NCBI GenBank assembly: GCA_949987705.1
Contig: OX465281.1
Span: forward strand, 165,182,393-165,246,392
From: Thereva unica
Taxonomy: Eukaryota; Arthropoda; Insecta; Diptera; Therevidae
Reading direction: 5' to 3'
Length of the DNA: 64,000 bases
A model generated the notes under the pieces. The model worked only from the letters and a program-made list of their open reading frames with translations, had not been told where the DNA came from and ran no database searches. A program made the position numbers and the translations under genes. Every line of letters starts with the position of its first letter. Position 1 is the stretch's first letter. Positions 9,811 to 19,917 of this stretch are shown in pieces.

Positions 9811-11138
9811 ACCTTCCATAAAGAAAGCCATGTACGCTAGTTGTGTGTGTGTTAATCAGTGGTCCGGGTGCCATATTCGTTTACTGTCAAATTGTATGCG
9901 AAAGTGGATTTATGAATTATTTTTTGTTTGTTTGTTTAGTGAAATAAGTATGTTAAAAGAAAGTTATTCACCCAATATGCCTGAAAACAATTAAATTAAA
10001 ACGTTGGCATAGAAGTGATATCTAAAAATTATGAATTTTAGTGCGATTTTAGTGTTTTTTTAGTGTCTTGCAGTGGGCCTTCAGTGATAATCGAATTGCC
10101 AGTGATTTCAAAGTGATTAGTATGTTAATTATGGTGTATTTATTAAAAATGTAAGTGCAGAAATATGTGAAAGAAAGTGCTAAAGTTATTGTTTTGATTG
10201 CCATTTAAATTTTGGCATATTTAGTGCATTTATGCATAAATATTTAATCTTGGATATAAAAACATTCTAGGCTGTGTATATAGCAGTAATCGGCAAAATC
10301 TGTAATGTCTTTATATCCATGATAAAACCTTTATAAATGCACTGAATGTGCCTCAATTTCAATGGCAATCAAAACAATAACTTTAGCACTTTCTTTCACA
10401 TTTTTCTGCAATTATATTTTTAATAATTACTACCGCACAACATTCTTCTTCTTCTTTGATCCGTTAGCTGGCGGTCCGAGCGGGACGTCCCCGCAACGGA
10501 TACGCTGTTGTCGGTACCGCACAACATGAAAAACTCAACATTTTTTTCCTGATGGAACACGACATTACCACCGCAAATGTGAACAAAGTGCAAGTTACAA
10601 TAAACACTCTTACTCATTTAATGTTTTTTAATTTCTTTAATCAAATCACATGAGGTTTACATAAATAAAATAGTTTCTTTTTTGTACTAAGTCCCACTGT
10701 AAGACACGTAAAAAAACACTAAAATCGCACTAAAATTCATAATTTTTTAGGTATCACTTTTATGCCATCGTTTTAATTTAAATGTTTTCAGGTATAATGC
10801 GTGAATATCTTTTTTTAACATAATTATTTCACTAAACAAACAAAAAAAATAGTTCAAAACTTTTCCATACAATTTGACGCGGATATATCCAGGCCGGTGA
10901 ATACGGGCCTAAATCTGTTTATCTTTCTAAATACAACAGACAAAACACTTTCACTATTCCCAAAACACTCACTATTATTATTTATTTTTTATTATTTTAT
11001 TTAGTTCACTATTTAACTATATTTTTTAGTAAAACAATAAAAAAAAACTAAAAAGTCACTAATAACCTCAATCTCATTAGTCATTAAGACAATCTGACAG
11101 CAGCAGACAAAAACAAAACCCGGACCACAAGGTTGTGC
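9811..11138. repeat. Large palindromic segment B of the foldback
   Basis: Sequence from about 9872 to 10260 recurs inverted from about 10330 to 10905, for example TTAGTGCGATTTTAGTG on the left and CACTAAAATCGCACTAA on the right. Arms are diverged more than the outer repeats. The right arm carries a 71-bp retro-insert. 10906-11130 is AT-rich filler without partner. Confidence 0.8.
10444..10514 (-). mobile_element. 71-bp retroposed fragment with 13-bp target duplication
   Basis: Perfect duplication TACCGCACAACAT at 10431-10443 and 10515-10527 encloses 71 bp. On the minus strand it ends in an AAG-repeat tail. A similar AAG tail ends the LINE fragment at 26306-26925, so the same LINE machinery may have placed it. 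It postdates the palindrome, because it breaks one arm. Confidence 0.75.
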
Positions 11139-11313
11139 CTCACCCGATAGCAAAACAAAAGCAATTCTGGAAGGGAGAAGCAAACAAAACCATGAAAAGA
11201 GCGTGAAAGCTTTAGGGATCGTTTTAACGATTGTTCCTCGAATAATTCTCGACAAGTTGTCTTTCGAAAATAGCTCGAGAAAACGAGCAGCCGAGAAATT
11301 GTTTGCAGGGTCA
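11139..11313. repeat. Right outer terminal inverted repeat of the foldback
   Basis: Partner of 7877-8050. The outer end is GTTTGCAGGGTCA. Immediately beyond it, Gypsy-B gag sequence resumes on the minus strand. Confidence 0.9.
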
Positions 11314-12300
11314 GTGCCCGTCGGCATGTTTAGTTTTCCGGTTGTTGCCATTCACAAGGTTTTTGGCAATTTCGTGCTTTTTTGCCAAATTTTCTATGAT
11401 TCTATATTCTTGTTTTGTGATGTACTCCAAGGTGATTTAGACCGCCTCCGGCCTTGGTTTGTGTACTGTCGATTGTGAGATCTTGCACATAGATTTTGGA
11501 CGTCTTTTGACAGAGCTTCTACCGCAATTCGCAGCTCGTTAATTTCTGTGTTAGTTGAAACCATTGCATTTGATGGTATGGTATTCGTAGCATGAAGTAT
11601 TGGTGATACGTTCTTGGTTTCTTTTCGCGATTCTATTGCCATTGGCATGCTAATGTCCATGGAATTTATTTGAGGTTGCATTACTTCTGCAATTCGATCA
11701 GCTTGAACGGCTAGTGTGTCCAGATTCTCGGTATCGTTAACGGCCAATATTCCTCGCGTGTGCCCTGGTAATTGTTCCAGAAATAATGTTCGAAGTATGG
11801 TGTTGTTGCATTGACCACCAGCAAGATTTTTCATTTGCTGCATGTATAAAGATGGTTTCTCGTTACCTATTGGTCGTCCTCGAAGTAGTCGTCGAAGTCG
11901 AGTTTCCGAAGATTCTCCGAACGCTGAGATGATGCGACTTTTTAGTGCATTATATTTATCATTTGTAGGCGGTGAATCAATGAGGTCTCCGACTACACCT
12001 AACATTTCACTTTCTAAATTTATCAAAATGTACCTGAATTTGGATGTATCCGAGGTGATTTGGTGTAATGCAAAAGCGGCTTCGGCCACAGTAAACCATC
12101 GAGCTGGTGTGTCTTTCCAAAAAGGGTGTGGGAATTTGACAGTAGTTACTGCATTAACTAGATTGTTCTGCGACTGGGAAGTGGTTGATACTTGTTGCTG
12201 TTGCTGTGCTTGCGGTCTACGGAGCTGTTGTTGCGGCTCTTGTTCTGGCTGTAGAAGCTCAATTTTTATATTTAGCGAGCCAAGCAGAAGAGTTATAGTT
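11314..12300 (-). pseudogene. Gypsy-B gag
   Basis: The minus-strand frame at 11394-12089 is open and extends further upstream without Met to about 12270. There it reads a Q-rich stretch and then HPFWKDTPARWFTVAEAAF, the usual start of insect Gypsy capsid domains. The capsid continues with ALHQITSDTSKFRYI, LRRLLRGRPIGNEKPS and LPGHTRGILA. A stop at 11394 follows, and the zinc motif lies in another frame as HRKFGKKARNCQKPC. This fits an H-C-C remnant of the unusual CHCC gag motif with the first Cys lost. It is truncated by the foldback. Confidence 0.82.
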
Positions 12301-12359
12301 GCTGTAGTCTAAATGTTTTGACCTGTTCCGTTTCGGTCCAAGTATGCGTCACGAAAGGA

Positions 12360-12415
12360 GTCACTATAGCGCGTTATAAATCGCGGATTCACTATAGCGC
12401 GTTATAAATCGCGGT
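12360..12415. repeat. Two-copy tandem duplication in the Gypsy-B leader
   Basis: TCACTATAGCGCGTTATAAA followed by TCGCGG occurs twice, back to back. It lies between the primer site and gag. Confidence 0.85.
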
Positions 12416-12423
12416 CTCGTTTA

Positions 12424-12441
12424 CTTCGGGGTCAGCATCTT
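12424..12441 (-). other. Gypsy-B primer-binding site, tRNA-Trp-like
   Basis: The minus strand reads TGCTGACCCCGAAGTAA six bases after the LTR. This agrees with the complement of the eukaryotic tRNA-Trp 3' end (TGGTGACCCCGACGTGA) apart from a few changes. A tRNA-Trp primer is typical of CsRn1-type Gypsy elements (established knowledge). Confidence 0.65.
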
Positions 12442-12443
12442 TC

Positions 12444-12771
12444 TGTAGGGGACCAACGTCTACAGAAATACAGAAACAGCAAAATGCACGACTAAAATAT
12501 CTTTATTTCACCCTTTACAACAAGGTTCGAGTATTTAACATCAACAAATTCTGTTTATAATTAATCCAGTAACAAGTAAAATTCCAAACGAGAACTAAAA
12601 CTCTTTCTAATCGAGAAATTCCGTAAAAAGCAATAATAAAATAAACCTCAAAAAAACGAAAGAAGATTTTTTTTACATTTTTCCCGCACGCTTGTTTTTT
12701 CGTTGACAGTTTTTTTTATTCTTCCCTTATAGGAATGCCATGGAATTGCTGAATGCGCGGGTGTGGTGCCA
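12444..12771 (-). repeat. Gypsy-B 5' LTR (328 bp)
   Basis: Direct-repeat partner of 4327-4659. It lies four bases from the Gypsy-A 5' LTR, so the two elements abut. Confidence 0.92.
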
Positions 12772-12775
12772 TAAT

Positions 12776-13287
12776 TGTGATGATTTATGCACCATCTCTC
12801 CGTTAAAAAGCTGAATCAACGATTGTCGTTAACGACTGTGGTAGTTGTCTGAACTAATGATTTATGTACTAAACTAAAATTGGAACGCGCGATAAGTGAA
12901 GACAACTTCAAGCTTCTGGACGAAAATAAAAGAACATACCACTAGGCTCGAGAAAAGGGACGAAGGTTCCAGAAGTTAGATAAAGGTGGAGCTTGGATAT
13001 AATAAGCGGCTTACAGGCGCTGAAAGAGTCAGTTTTGATTTGAAAGGCGATAAAAGTGTTCTAAAGTGAGAACAGTGAAAAGTGGTGATTTAAAAGTGAA
13101 CTATAAAGCGATAGATAGAATTTAATAGTGCGAGTTATTAAATTGAAAGTGATTATAGTGAACTGTAAGAATTGTGTTTGTAATTAAAATGTGTTTTGGT
13201 TTGTAATAAATAAATTATTGTGTGGATAATTAAAAAGTGTATTCCTTAATTAATCCTACGAATCGGTTAAGCCGTAAAAATGTAACA
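12776..13287 (+). repeat. Gypsy-A 5' LTR (512 bp)
   Basis: It starts TGTGATGATTTATGC and ends GCCGTAAAAATGTAACA, two bases before the primer site. It matches the split 3' LTR (21845-22300 plus 33811-33847). The 3' copy has a replaced segment (CATACATACACATACATACC-type), a 4-base insertion and a ~20-base deletion relative to this one. Confidence 0.92.
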
Positions 13288-13289
13288 AT

Positions 13290-13308
13290 TGGTGTCAGAA
13301 GTGGGATT
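13290..13308 (+). other. Gypsy-A primer-binding site, tRNA-Leu-like
   Basis: TGGTGTCAGAAGTGGGATT complements the conserved 3' end of eukaryotic tRNA-Leu (CCCACTTCTGACACCA). It lies two bases after the LTR, the usual spacing. Confidence 0.8.
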
Positions 13309-13399
13309 AATTAAGAGATAAGTGAAATAAGTGAACTTGAACAATAATTGTGATTGGAATTTAAATTTTGTGCGTGAGAAATAAGGACTTCTTAATAAA

Positions 13400-14752
13400 A
13401 TGGGTCGATAGCTAGTAGATTTGCGCACTGTAAAGTTAAAAAGAGAATTAAGTAAACGCTCGTTGTCAACGGTGGGGGCTAAAAATTCCCTAACCGCCCT
13501 GCTTCGAGATCCTGAAACCTACATGTTTGAAGGCGAGGTAGAAGCAGAGCCAGAAGAAGCGACAGTGAGTATGGCAGAACTTTTTAAGACATTGATGGTG
13601 ATGAAAGAAGCGCAAGAACGGTCATCAGCAGAGATGAAGGAAGCGACAACAGAGATGAAGGAAGCGCAAGAACGTTCGACAACAGAGGTCAAGCCGGAAG
13701 TGTTGGCGTTAAAAGATGAACAGAAATTGTTAGCAGTAGCTCATGAACGTTCGATCGCAGAACTCAAAGAGTCTATGGAAGAGCAGAACAAACAGCTGGA
13801 GCAGAAAATCGAATCATTCTCACTTTCTGTCGACAACAAGCTAGATAACATGAAAGAAAATGTGAGGAATGATCTGGAAAATCTCGAATCTTCCATCAAG
13901 GCAAATGTAAGGAATGATATGGATAATCTGGAATCTTCCATCAAGGCAAACGTAAGGAATGATCTAGGAAAACTCGAAATTGAACTAGAAACCGTCAGAG
14001 CCGATCTAGAAAGAGTAAAGATTCACCACCCAGCGGCAGCATCTCACGAAGTCATCGGAGTTAGGAAACGACAGCCTCCAACTTTCGACGGGCAAAGCCC
14101 ATGGCCTACTTCTTATAAGCTTCAATTCGAAGTGGCAGCAACAGGCAATTTCTGGACTGAAGAGGAAAAAGCAACGGCCTTAACGTTGTCACTAAGGGGC
14201 ACAGCAGCAGAAATATTGCAGTGAATACCAGCAGAACATCGCAACAGCTACGAGTTCTTAATTCAAGCGCTGGAAATGCGCTACGGTGATCAGCACCTGC
14301 AAGAGGTTTATCGACTTCAACTTCGAAATAGACTTCAAAAGCCAGGTGAAACTTTACAACAACTATGCGCCAATATCGAGAGGTTAGTTCATCTGGCTTA
14401 TCCTAGTTTCGGCCAAGACTACATCAACGAAGTAGCAAGAGAGGCTTTACTTAACTCTTTTGCCGACCGAGATCTACAACAGGCAGCCAGATTGGCCGGA
14501 AAGAAGAATACCGCTGAAGTTTTGGCATTTGCTCTGGCATACGAGGCAGCGAAGCAAGCATCAAGAAGTGCAGTCCGTCTCAGAGAGATCCACACAACAG
14601 AGGATATTTGCAGCAGAATGAATGCAATAGAAGTACGCGGTCGACTCCGATGCTGGAACTGTAGTGAACCGGGTCATTTGCAAAGGAACTGCAGAAAGCG
14701 AAGGAGAGCAGAGTCTCGCGAAAATAGGAGTGGCGGTACTTGTTGTGAATAA
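13400..14752 (+). pseudogene. Gypsy-A gag
   Basis: One frame runs from the ATG at 13400 to 14752 apart from a TAG at 13409 and a TGA at 14222. The N-terminal segment (VDLRTVKLKRELSKRSLS, then VGAKNSLTALLRD) resembles a SAP motif, a two-helix DNA-binding fold. Then comes a ~130-residue charged coiled coil with repeated KANVRNDLENLESSI units, followed by a capsid-like domain (PTFDGQSPWPTSYKLQFEVA, GETLQQLCANIERLV). A CCHC zinc knuckle, CWNCSEPGHLQRNC, is followed by an Arg-rich tail. Function in a live copy: particle assembly and RNA packaging. Two stops break this copy. Confidence 0.88.
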
Positions 14753-14850
14753 TACGGACATCGGCAGAAAGGTGACCAGAGGGAGGCCGAAAACAATAAC
14801 TCCGTGTCTCCCCGCAGACAGCAGCAGGGAAACGAATAAAGACTAATTCC

Positions 14851-15112
14851 ATGGGGCGGGAGTTAGTCGGGGAAATCGAAGCCCCCGGTGTCATCATCAC
14901 CACTATCAAGCGTAGTGGCAACAGCCTGGTCATCGAAGGAAAGATTGGAGCGGAAAAATGCACAATAACTGTAGACACTGGTACTTCAAAATCTGTTATC
15001 CGCGCTGACATGGTCGGTAATAAATGGCTGAAAGACGCACGCCAATACAGACTGAAAACTGCAACAGGAGAGCCTGTACGATTACACGGGGAAATTATGT
15101 TGGATGTGGTTC
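14851..15112 (+). pseudogene. Gypsy-A aspartic protease (first part)
   Basis: A frame shifted relative to gag encodes EKCTITVDTGTSKSVIRADM, with the catalytic D-T-G triad of a retroviral-type protease. The reading frame is cut at 15112 by the SINE and resumes at 15584 in register. The frame change between gag and pol is consistent with ribosomal frameshifting in a live copy, but mutation cannot be excluded. Confidence 0.85.
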
Positions 15113-15580
15113 TTTTTTTTTTTTTTTTTTGTTATGTGACAGACTAGAGGCTTAGGGAAAGTCCCTTTGTACTGTCGACAATCTATTTTATTCGTATAGA
15201 GTGTAATGTCGAACAGCAGCTCTAGCCGGAAGATAGACAGAAGAGAAGGAAGTAACTGTCACAACCTACCAGCGATATTTGATTCCACCTACTCACAACC
15301 ATTTCGCGACTCTGGCATCGGGGCGTCGAGAACAACTCGCTGGAGTGTTATACCTCCTGAAACGAGTTGAATCTCATCAACCAACCGATGGCATGCGCTT
15401 GGTGGAGCGGGGAAGGACTAGGGAAGGCTATGAGAGGGGAATCAGGAATGTAAAGAGGGAAGAAGAAAGAAGGAAAGTTAGGTGGGAAAGGCGAAGGACC
15501 GTGGCACCACCGGGTTTCGAACCCGGGACCTCTGGGGATAGCAGTCAGGCGCCTTACCTCTAGACTACCGAGGCCCCCGA
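15113..15580 (-). mobile_element. tRNA-derived SINE, reverse orientation
   Basis: The poly(T) at 15113-15130 is the poly(A) tail of a minus-strand element. Its head, at 15504-15578 on the minus strand, is tRNA-like: start GGGGGCCTCGGTAG, A-box-like TAGTCTAGAGGTAAGG, an anticodon loop reading CTGCTAT, and B box GGTTCGAAACC. The ~470-bp length with a ~370-bp non-tRNA body makes it a long SINE. A short imperfect target duplication (GGTTCTT/GGTCTT) flanks it. It interrupts the protease of Gypsy-A without loss of codons. Confidence 0.85.
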
Positions 15581-15583
15581 GGT

Positions 15584-16279
15584 CTTGCTGACATTGGATT
15601 TTCACATTCGTTCCTGGTAGCTGATATAACAGACGAGTGTATTCTCGGTCTGGACTTTAGGAAAGCACATAAAATTCTACTGGACATTGGAGGGGAAATA
15701 CTGATATATGACAACATGGAGATTCCAATGGCCACAGGATCCACTTGTTATTCGCAGCTTAAAGTCGCCGCTCGTGAAGATACCGTGCTTCCTCCGTGTG
15801 CTGAGAAATTGGTACGAGTGATAGTCGATGGTGATCCCGGGAGCTACCGATTTTACCTTATGGAACCAGAAAAAATGGAACAAAGCAAAAATATAGCAAT
15901 TGGAAAATGTCTGGTGAGCATCGACGACAAGAAGGAGGTGTTCGTGAGAGTGCTAAATACTAACGAACGAGAAGTACGATTGAAGAAGGATACGGTTTTG
16001 GGGAAAGGAGAACCGGCAGAACAGATTACATTAGTGGAATGGGCTAACATCGAAACGGTTCCAAAATCAAAGCCAAAGGCCAAGAAATTAGTAAATGCAG
16101 TGCTCTCAACTAGTTGTCTTGAACAAAAACAGTATCTCCAGGCAAGAAAATTAGTAGAGGATTTCAGTGATATCTTCGCCATGAGAGATGATGACTTTGG
16201 GAAACGGACATCGTTCAACACAGGATCGACACCAAAGATGCCCAGCCAATTAAACAACCGCCGAGAAGATTACCACTAG
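15584..16279 (+). pseudogene. Gypsy-A protease end and pol linker
   Basis: It resumes with LADIGFSHSFLVADITDECI and LGLDFRKAHK, which is the flap and C-terminal part of the protease (ILGLD motif). A ~150-residue linker before RT follows, with SSTCYSQ-like and LVEDFSDIFAMRDDDFG segments. The last is the usual lead-in to a Gypsy RT. The frame changes near 16215 and the RT continues one frame over. Confidence 0.82.
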
Positions 16280-16955
16280 CCAAGCGGGAAGAGGCAGCCG
16301 GTATGATTGAAGATATGAGAAGACAAGGCCTTATAGAGGAGTCGAAAAACCCTTGGATGTCTCCCGTGGTTCTAGTCAGAAAGAAAGATGGCAGTACAAG
16401 ATTTTGCGTGGATTATCGGCGGTTAAATGACATCACTAAAAAGGACAGCTACCCATTACCTCGTATCGATGACACACTGGATACTCTCTCTGGAGCTAAA
16501 TGGTTTTCTACCTTGGATCTTAAGAGCGGCTACTGGCAAGTCGAAATTCACCCGGAGGACCGAGAAAAGACAGCCTTCGCTGTAGGAAACGGCCTGTGGT
16601 AGTTTACAGTCATGCCGTTTGGACTGTGTAATACTCCAGATACATTCGAACGACTGATGGAATGCCTCTTGCGAGGACTGACATGGAAGACTTGTCCGGT
16701 TTATTTGGACGATATCATCGTCGTTGCAAAAAGTTTCGAGGAACATCTGGGCAATCTTCGAGAGGTTTTCCAAAAGTTGAGAACTGCCCAACTGAAACTC
16801 AGTCCTAAAAAGTGCGTACTGTTCAGAGACCAAGCCAACTATCTCGGACATGTGGTTTCATCCAATGGAGTTCAAACAGATCCTGAGAAAATAACAGCGG
16901 TTAAGAATTGGCCCACACCGAAGGATAAACATGAACTTCGAAGCTTTTTGGGACT
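16215..16955 (+). pseudogene. Gypsy-A reverse transcriptase
   Basis: RT motifs in order: PIKQPPRRLP, RKKDGSTRFCVDYRRLN, STLDLKSGYWQVEIHPEDR, VMPFGLCNTPDTFERLM, then the catalytic box VYLDDIIV and LYLGH-type thumb start (NYLGHVVSSNGV). A TAG at 16600 lies just before FTVMPFGL, where family members have Gln. The frame stops at 16955 because LINE-B is inserted inside the conserved LRSFLGL...YYRRF thumb segment, and continues at 19918. Confidence 0.92.
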
Positions 16956-19917
16956 TTTTTTTTTATGTGGTAGTGCTAAGCTCAGGAGTCATCCTTTGTA
17001 CTACTAGTCCGTCATGTCATTTGTCACGTCATGGTGCAATGTCTAGCAGTAAGCTTAGTACGGGGGAGGGATGAGGGGGGGTATAGGTTAAGGATTAAAA
17101 GGTACGGGGGGATATTGAAGAAGGTGGTGATGAACCCTGTGTTTGAACTCTTGGATGTTGTAGGAGCTCGGAAATACCCACTGCGAGAGATTATTCCACA
17201 GCCGAGTTGTTCTATTAACAAACGAATTCATATCCTGTTGAGTGCGTCAAAGGGGTAGCTGCAGGTGAAGGGAATGAGACGAGTGGGCTAATCTGGTGTT
17301 GCGGGTATAAGATTGCCGTGAAGGCAGGAGAGCGTTTAACTCGGAGGAACAGTCACTATGATAGTAGCGATAAAATTTTGTCAGTGCTGCTACATTCCTA
17401 CGGTGGCTTAAGGGGTCGATGGTGGTACGCGGTAGAGTACCGTCGTCAGCGAAGCTGAGAAGTGGGTTGGAGGGGATTGAAAGTAGGTCATTTATAAAGA
17501 TAAGAAATAGGGCCGGTGATAAAATTGACCCCTGGGGGACCCCCGCAGAGATGGGGTGAGATTCAGATTTGACGCCATCCAAAACTACCTTAATTGAACG
17601 GCCGGAAAGGAAACTCTCAACCCACTTATAGAGAAGCGAGTCAATTCCAATAGCTTTGAGTTTAGCTAACAAGGCTGAGTGCCATACTCTATCAAAAGCC
17701 TTGGAGATATCTAGAGCAACCAGACTAGACTCACCGGATCCATGCAGACTACGGCTGAGGTGTTCGGTAAGGCACACTAAAAGATCACCAGTGGATCTTT
17801 TTTGTCGGAAGTCGTATTGTTTGTCGTTTATAAGTTGGTTGGATTCTAGATATCCCATAAGCTTTTTGTTAATTATCGTCTCCATGGTTTTGGAGAGAAT
17901 AGAAGTAATTGCTATTGGGCGGTAGTTGGAGGGATCGCTGGAGTTACCTTTTTTCGGTATTGGCTGCACATGAGCAAGTTTCCAAGAGTCTGGGTAAACT
18001 CCGGAAGAGTATGATAGGGCAAAAAGTTTGCGCAGAGGTTTAGCCAAAGGTGAGGCGCATTGTTTTAAGACGATAGGGGGTATATTATCGGGTCCAGTGG
18101 ATTTGTCGACATCGAGCTCCTTAAGGCACCTGTACACCTCACGAGTCCTGAAGAAAACCCTGTCCATTAAATGAGCGCTGTGCTCGAGGACCGGGGGTAG
18201 CGTATCATTTTGGGGTAGAGAAGAATTTGAAGCAAACAGAGATGCTAATAAATCGGCCTTGGATTTTCTGTCTGTTATCACCTTTTCATCGTGGATGAAT
18301 GAAGGAGTTGTGGAGGTGGTGAAATTCTTCTTGATGGAACTTACCAAAGACCAGAAGTTTTTGTTACCGGAGGTTGCATTAAGGAGTTTACTTCTCAACT
18401 TGCTGTCAAATAAATTTTTGACATTCCTGATGGTGACTTTACTGGAATTTCTCAGTTTTATATACTCTGCACGGAGCGATTCACTCGGGGAGCTCTTGTA
18501 AGCTCGAAAGGCGGTTTCTTTATTTCTGATTGCATTCATACACTCCTGATTAAACCATCTGTTGGGCCTAGCCTTCACAGATTTAGTAGAATGAGAAATG
18601 AACAAATGCATTCCTGCCTGTATGATTGTAGTGATACTGATAGCGGCAGAGTTGACGTTTTTATTACAGAAACACTGGTTCCAGTCAGTAGATTGGAAAA
18701 AATTATTAAGCCCCAGCCAATTGGCCTTCCCATAATGCCATACAGTTCTTCTGACTGGTTTGGGAGGGGTGGGAAATTTGAATGGGAAGCTAGCGCTAAC
18801 TAAGCAGTGGTCCGAATTGCCGAGAGGTGAATCAACTGTGACGGTATATCGTGCTGGATGAGAAGTAAGGAAAAGATCAAGGAGATATCTTCCTTGATCA
18901 GCAACATCAGGGACTCTTGTGGGAAGATCCACAATTTGGTGCAAGTTATTGATGTCTGCAAAGAGCTCGACGTCCTTGCCAGAAGCACTGGTGCCATTTG
19001 AGTAAGTCAGCCAGTTTACATTGTGAACATTGAAATCACCCGCAACGATGATTTCACACTCAGGATTGGACGATAAAAATCCCGAGATTTGTTCGGAAAT
19101 AGTGTCAAATGATGAAGTGGAGGCTTCGTAACTTATGTTAGGGCTTCTGTATAGGAAGCAAAAGAATATGACGTGGTTTCGGATGATGATTTTAATCCAA
19201 AGTGAGTTAAAATCTGAAGAAGTGCTTTTGCATATTTCATAATGACCCACGTCATCCCTAACGTAGATGGCAATGCCCCTATGGGGAGAGAGATTATGCA
19301 CTAAAGTGTACCCCGATATCAGATATTGACTTAAGTCATTATCGGGTGATATTTGGGTTTCACTAAGTGCGAGGATTGGGGGTTTAAAGTTTAATAAGTG
19401 GCACTCAACAAAAGAGAAATTCGCATGAAGTCCACGAATGTTACAGAGGTCAATAACAAAGTTTGACTTGTAACGGGACCTCGGTTGCGCGGGTTCAATC
19501 GCCACATTCCTAGAGATATTTCCCGGAATTACATCTGCCGCAACCATCAGAGTCAACGAAATTTGCCTGCGTTAAAGTGTTATGCCTTTTGAAACGAGGC
19601 AAACTTCGTCGACCGACAGATTTCGGGTGCGACACTTGCAGGTCCGAGAATCGAGTGAGGGTAGGAAGCAAAGGGAACTTACTTGTGCTGTTCGTCGGTT
19701 GCTTGTCTGTAGAAAGGGTGATGAGGCCTTCACTTTACACTGCCGCGCGTATTTTCTTCCACTATTGTTTTGTTGTTGTGGTTTTTTTGTGGGCTTAGAC
19801 TTTTTTTTTTACTTTTGACAACGAAAAAAATTTTTTTATTATGTATTTAGCGGGGCGTGTTTGACGGACCGGACCAGCACACGTCCGTTCACTTCGCTGT
19901 CTACGGCCAAACTCCAC
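16956..19917 (-). mobile_element. LINE-B: non-LTR retrotransposon, minus strand
   Basis: The poly(T) at 16955-16964 marks its 3' tail. The body includes a 3' region with frameshifted tail codons (17000-17246), ORF2 (17247-19556) and a ~360-bp 5' region to 19917 with no ORF1. Gypsy-A RT is open right up to both edges, with CTT shared at the junctions. A longer target duplication is not evident. The element is ~2.96 kb, short for its family because RT is internally deleted. Confidence 0.9.
17247..19556 (-). pseudogene. LINE-B ORF2: endonuclease and deleted reverse transcriptase
   Basis: A 769-codon open frame. The AP-endonuclease domain has its key blocks: LALSETQ (metal-binding Glu), VAGDFNVHNVNW and GNSDHCLV. 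RT follows with SNYRPIAITSILSKTMETII, VALDISKAFDRVWH, AGVPQGSILSPALFLIFIND and the catalytic SFADD. Directly after FADD the frame jumps to HRRNVAALTKFYRYY, a segment that normally lies ~200 residues later, so the RT C-terminal half was deleted in frame. The true C-terminus continues in another frame below 17247. It belongs to the Jockey/CR1-like LINEs. It has no RT activity as it stands. Confidence 0.9.

Larger units (their letters stand above)
7877..11313. mobile_element. Composite foldback (long-TIR) element
   Basis: Outer inverted repeats of ~174 bp (7877-8050 and 11139-11313, about 97 percent alike) begin TGACCCTGCAAAC. Inside are two further inverted structures placed side by side. Segment A (8050-9810) has its own ~160-bp arms and arrays of an ATCGAT-rich repeat. 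Segment B (9811-11138) is a large palindrome. No transposase frame is present. No target duplication is seen, and protease sequence of Gypsy-B is missing at the site, so insertion or later rearrangement removed host-element DNA. Confidence 0.85.
4327..12771 (-). mobile_element. Gypsy-B: Ty3/Gypsy LTR retrotransposon, minus strand, decayed and interrupted
   Basis: Direct LTRs at 4327-4659 and 12444-12771 enclose, in minus-strand order, a primer site, gag, RT, RNase H and integrase. The gag carries a decayed H-C-C zinc motif and the primer site resembles tRNA-Trp. Both are hallmarks of the CsRn1-type Gypsy group, so I infer that affiliation with moderate confidence. The copy is dead: a frameshift in integrase, stops in RT, a SINE near the 3' end, a MITE after the RT thumb and a 3.4-kb foldback at the gag-pol junction. 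Protease sequence appears to have been lost at that junction. No clean target duplication is seen. Confidence 0.9.

Noticed and set aside
10420..10617. 65-codon minus-strand frame
   Set aside because: It runs across a 71-bp retro-insert and its duplicated target, so it is not a single ancestral sequence.
15504..15578. Possible functional tRNA gene on the minus strand
   Set aside because: It has both Pol III boxes, but it is attached to a long body and an A-rich tail inside a retrotransposon gene, so it is a SINE head.
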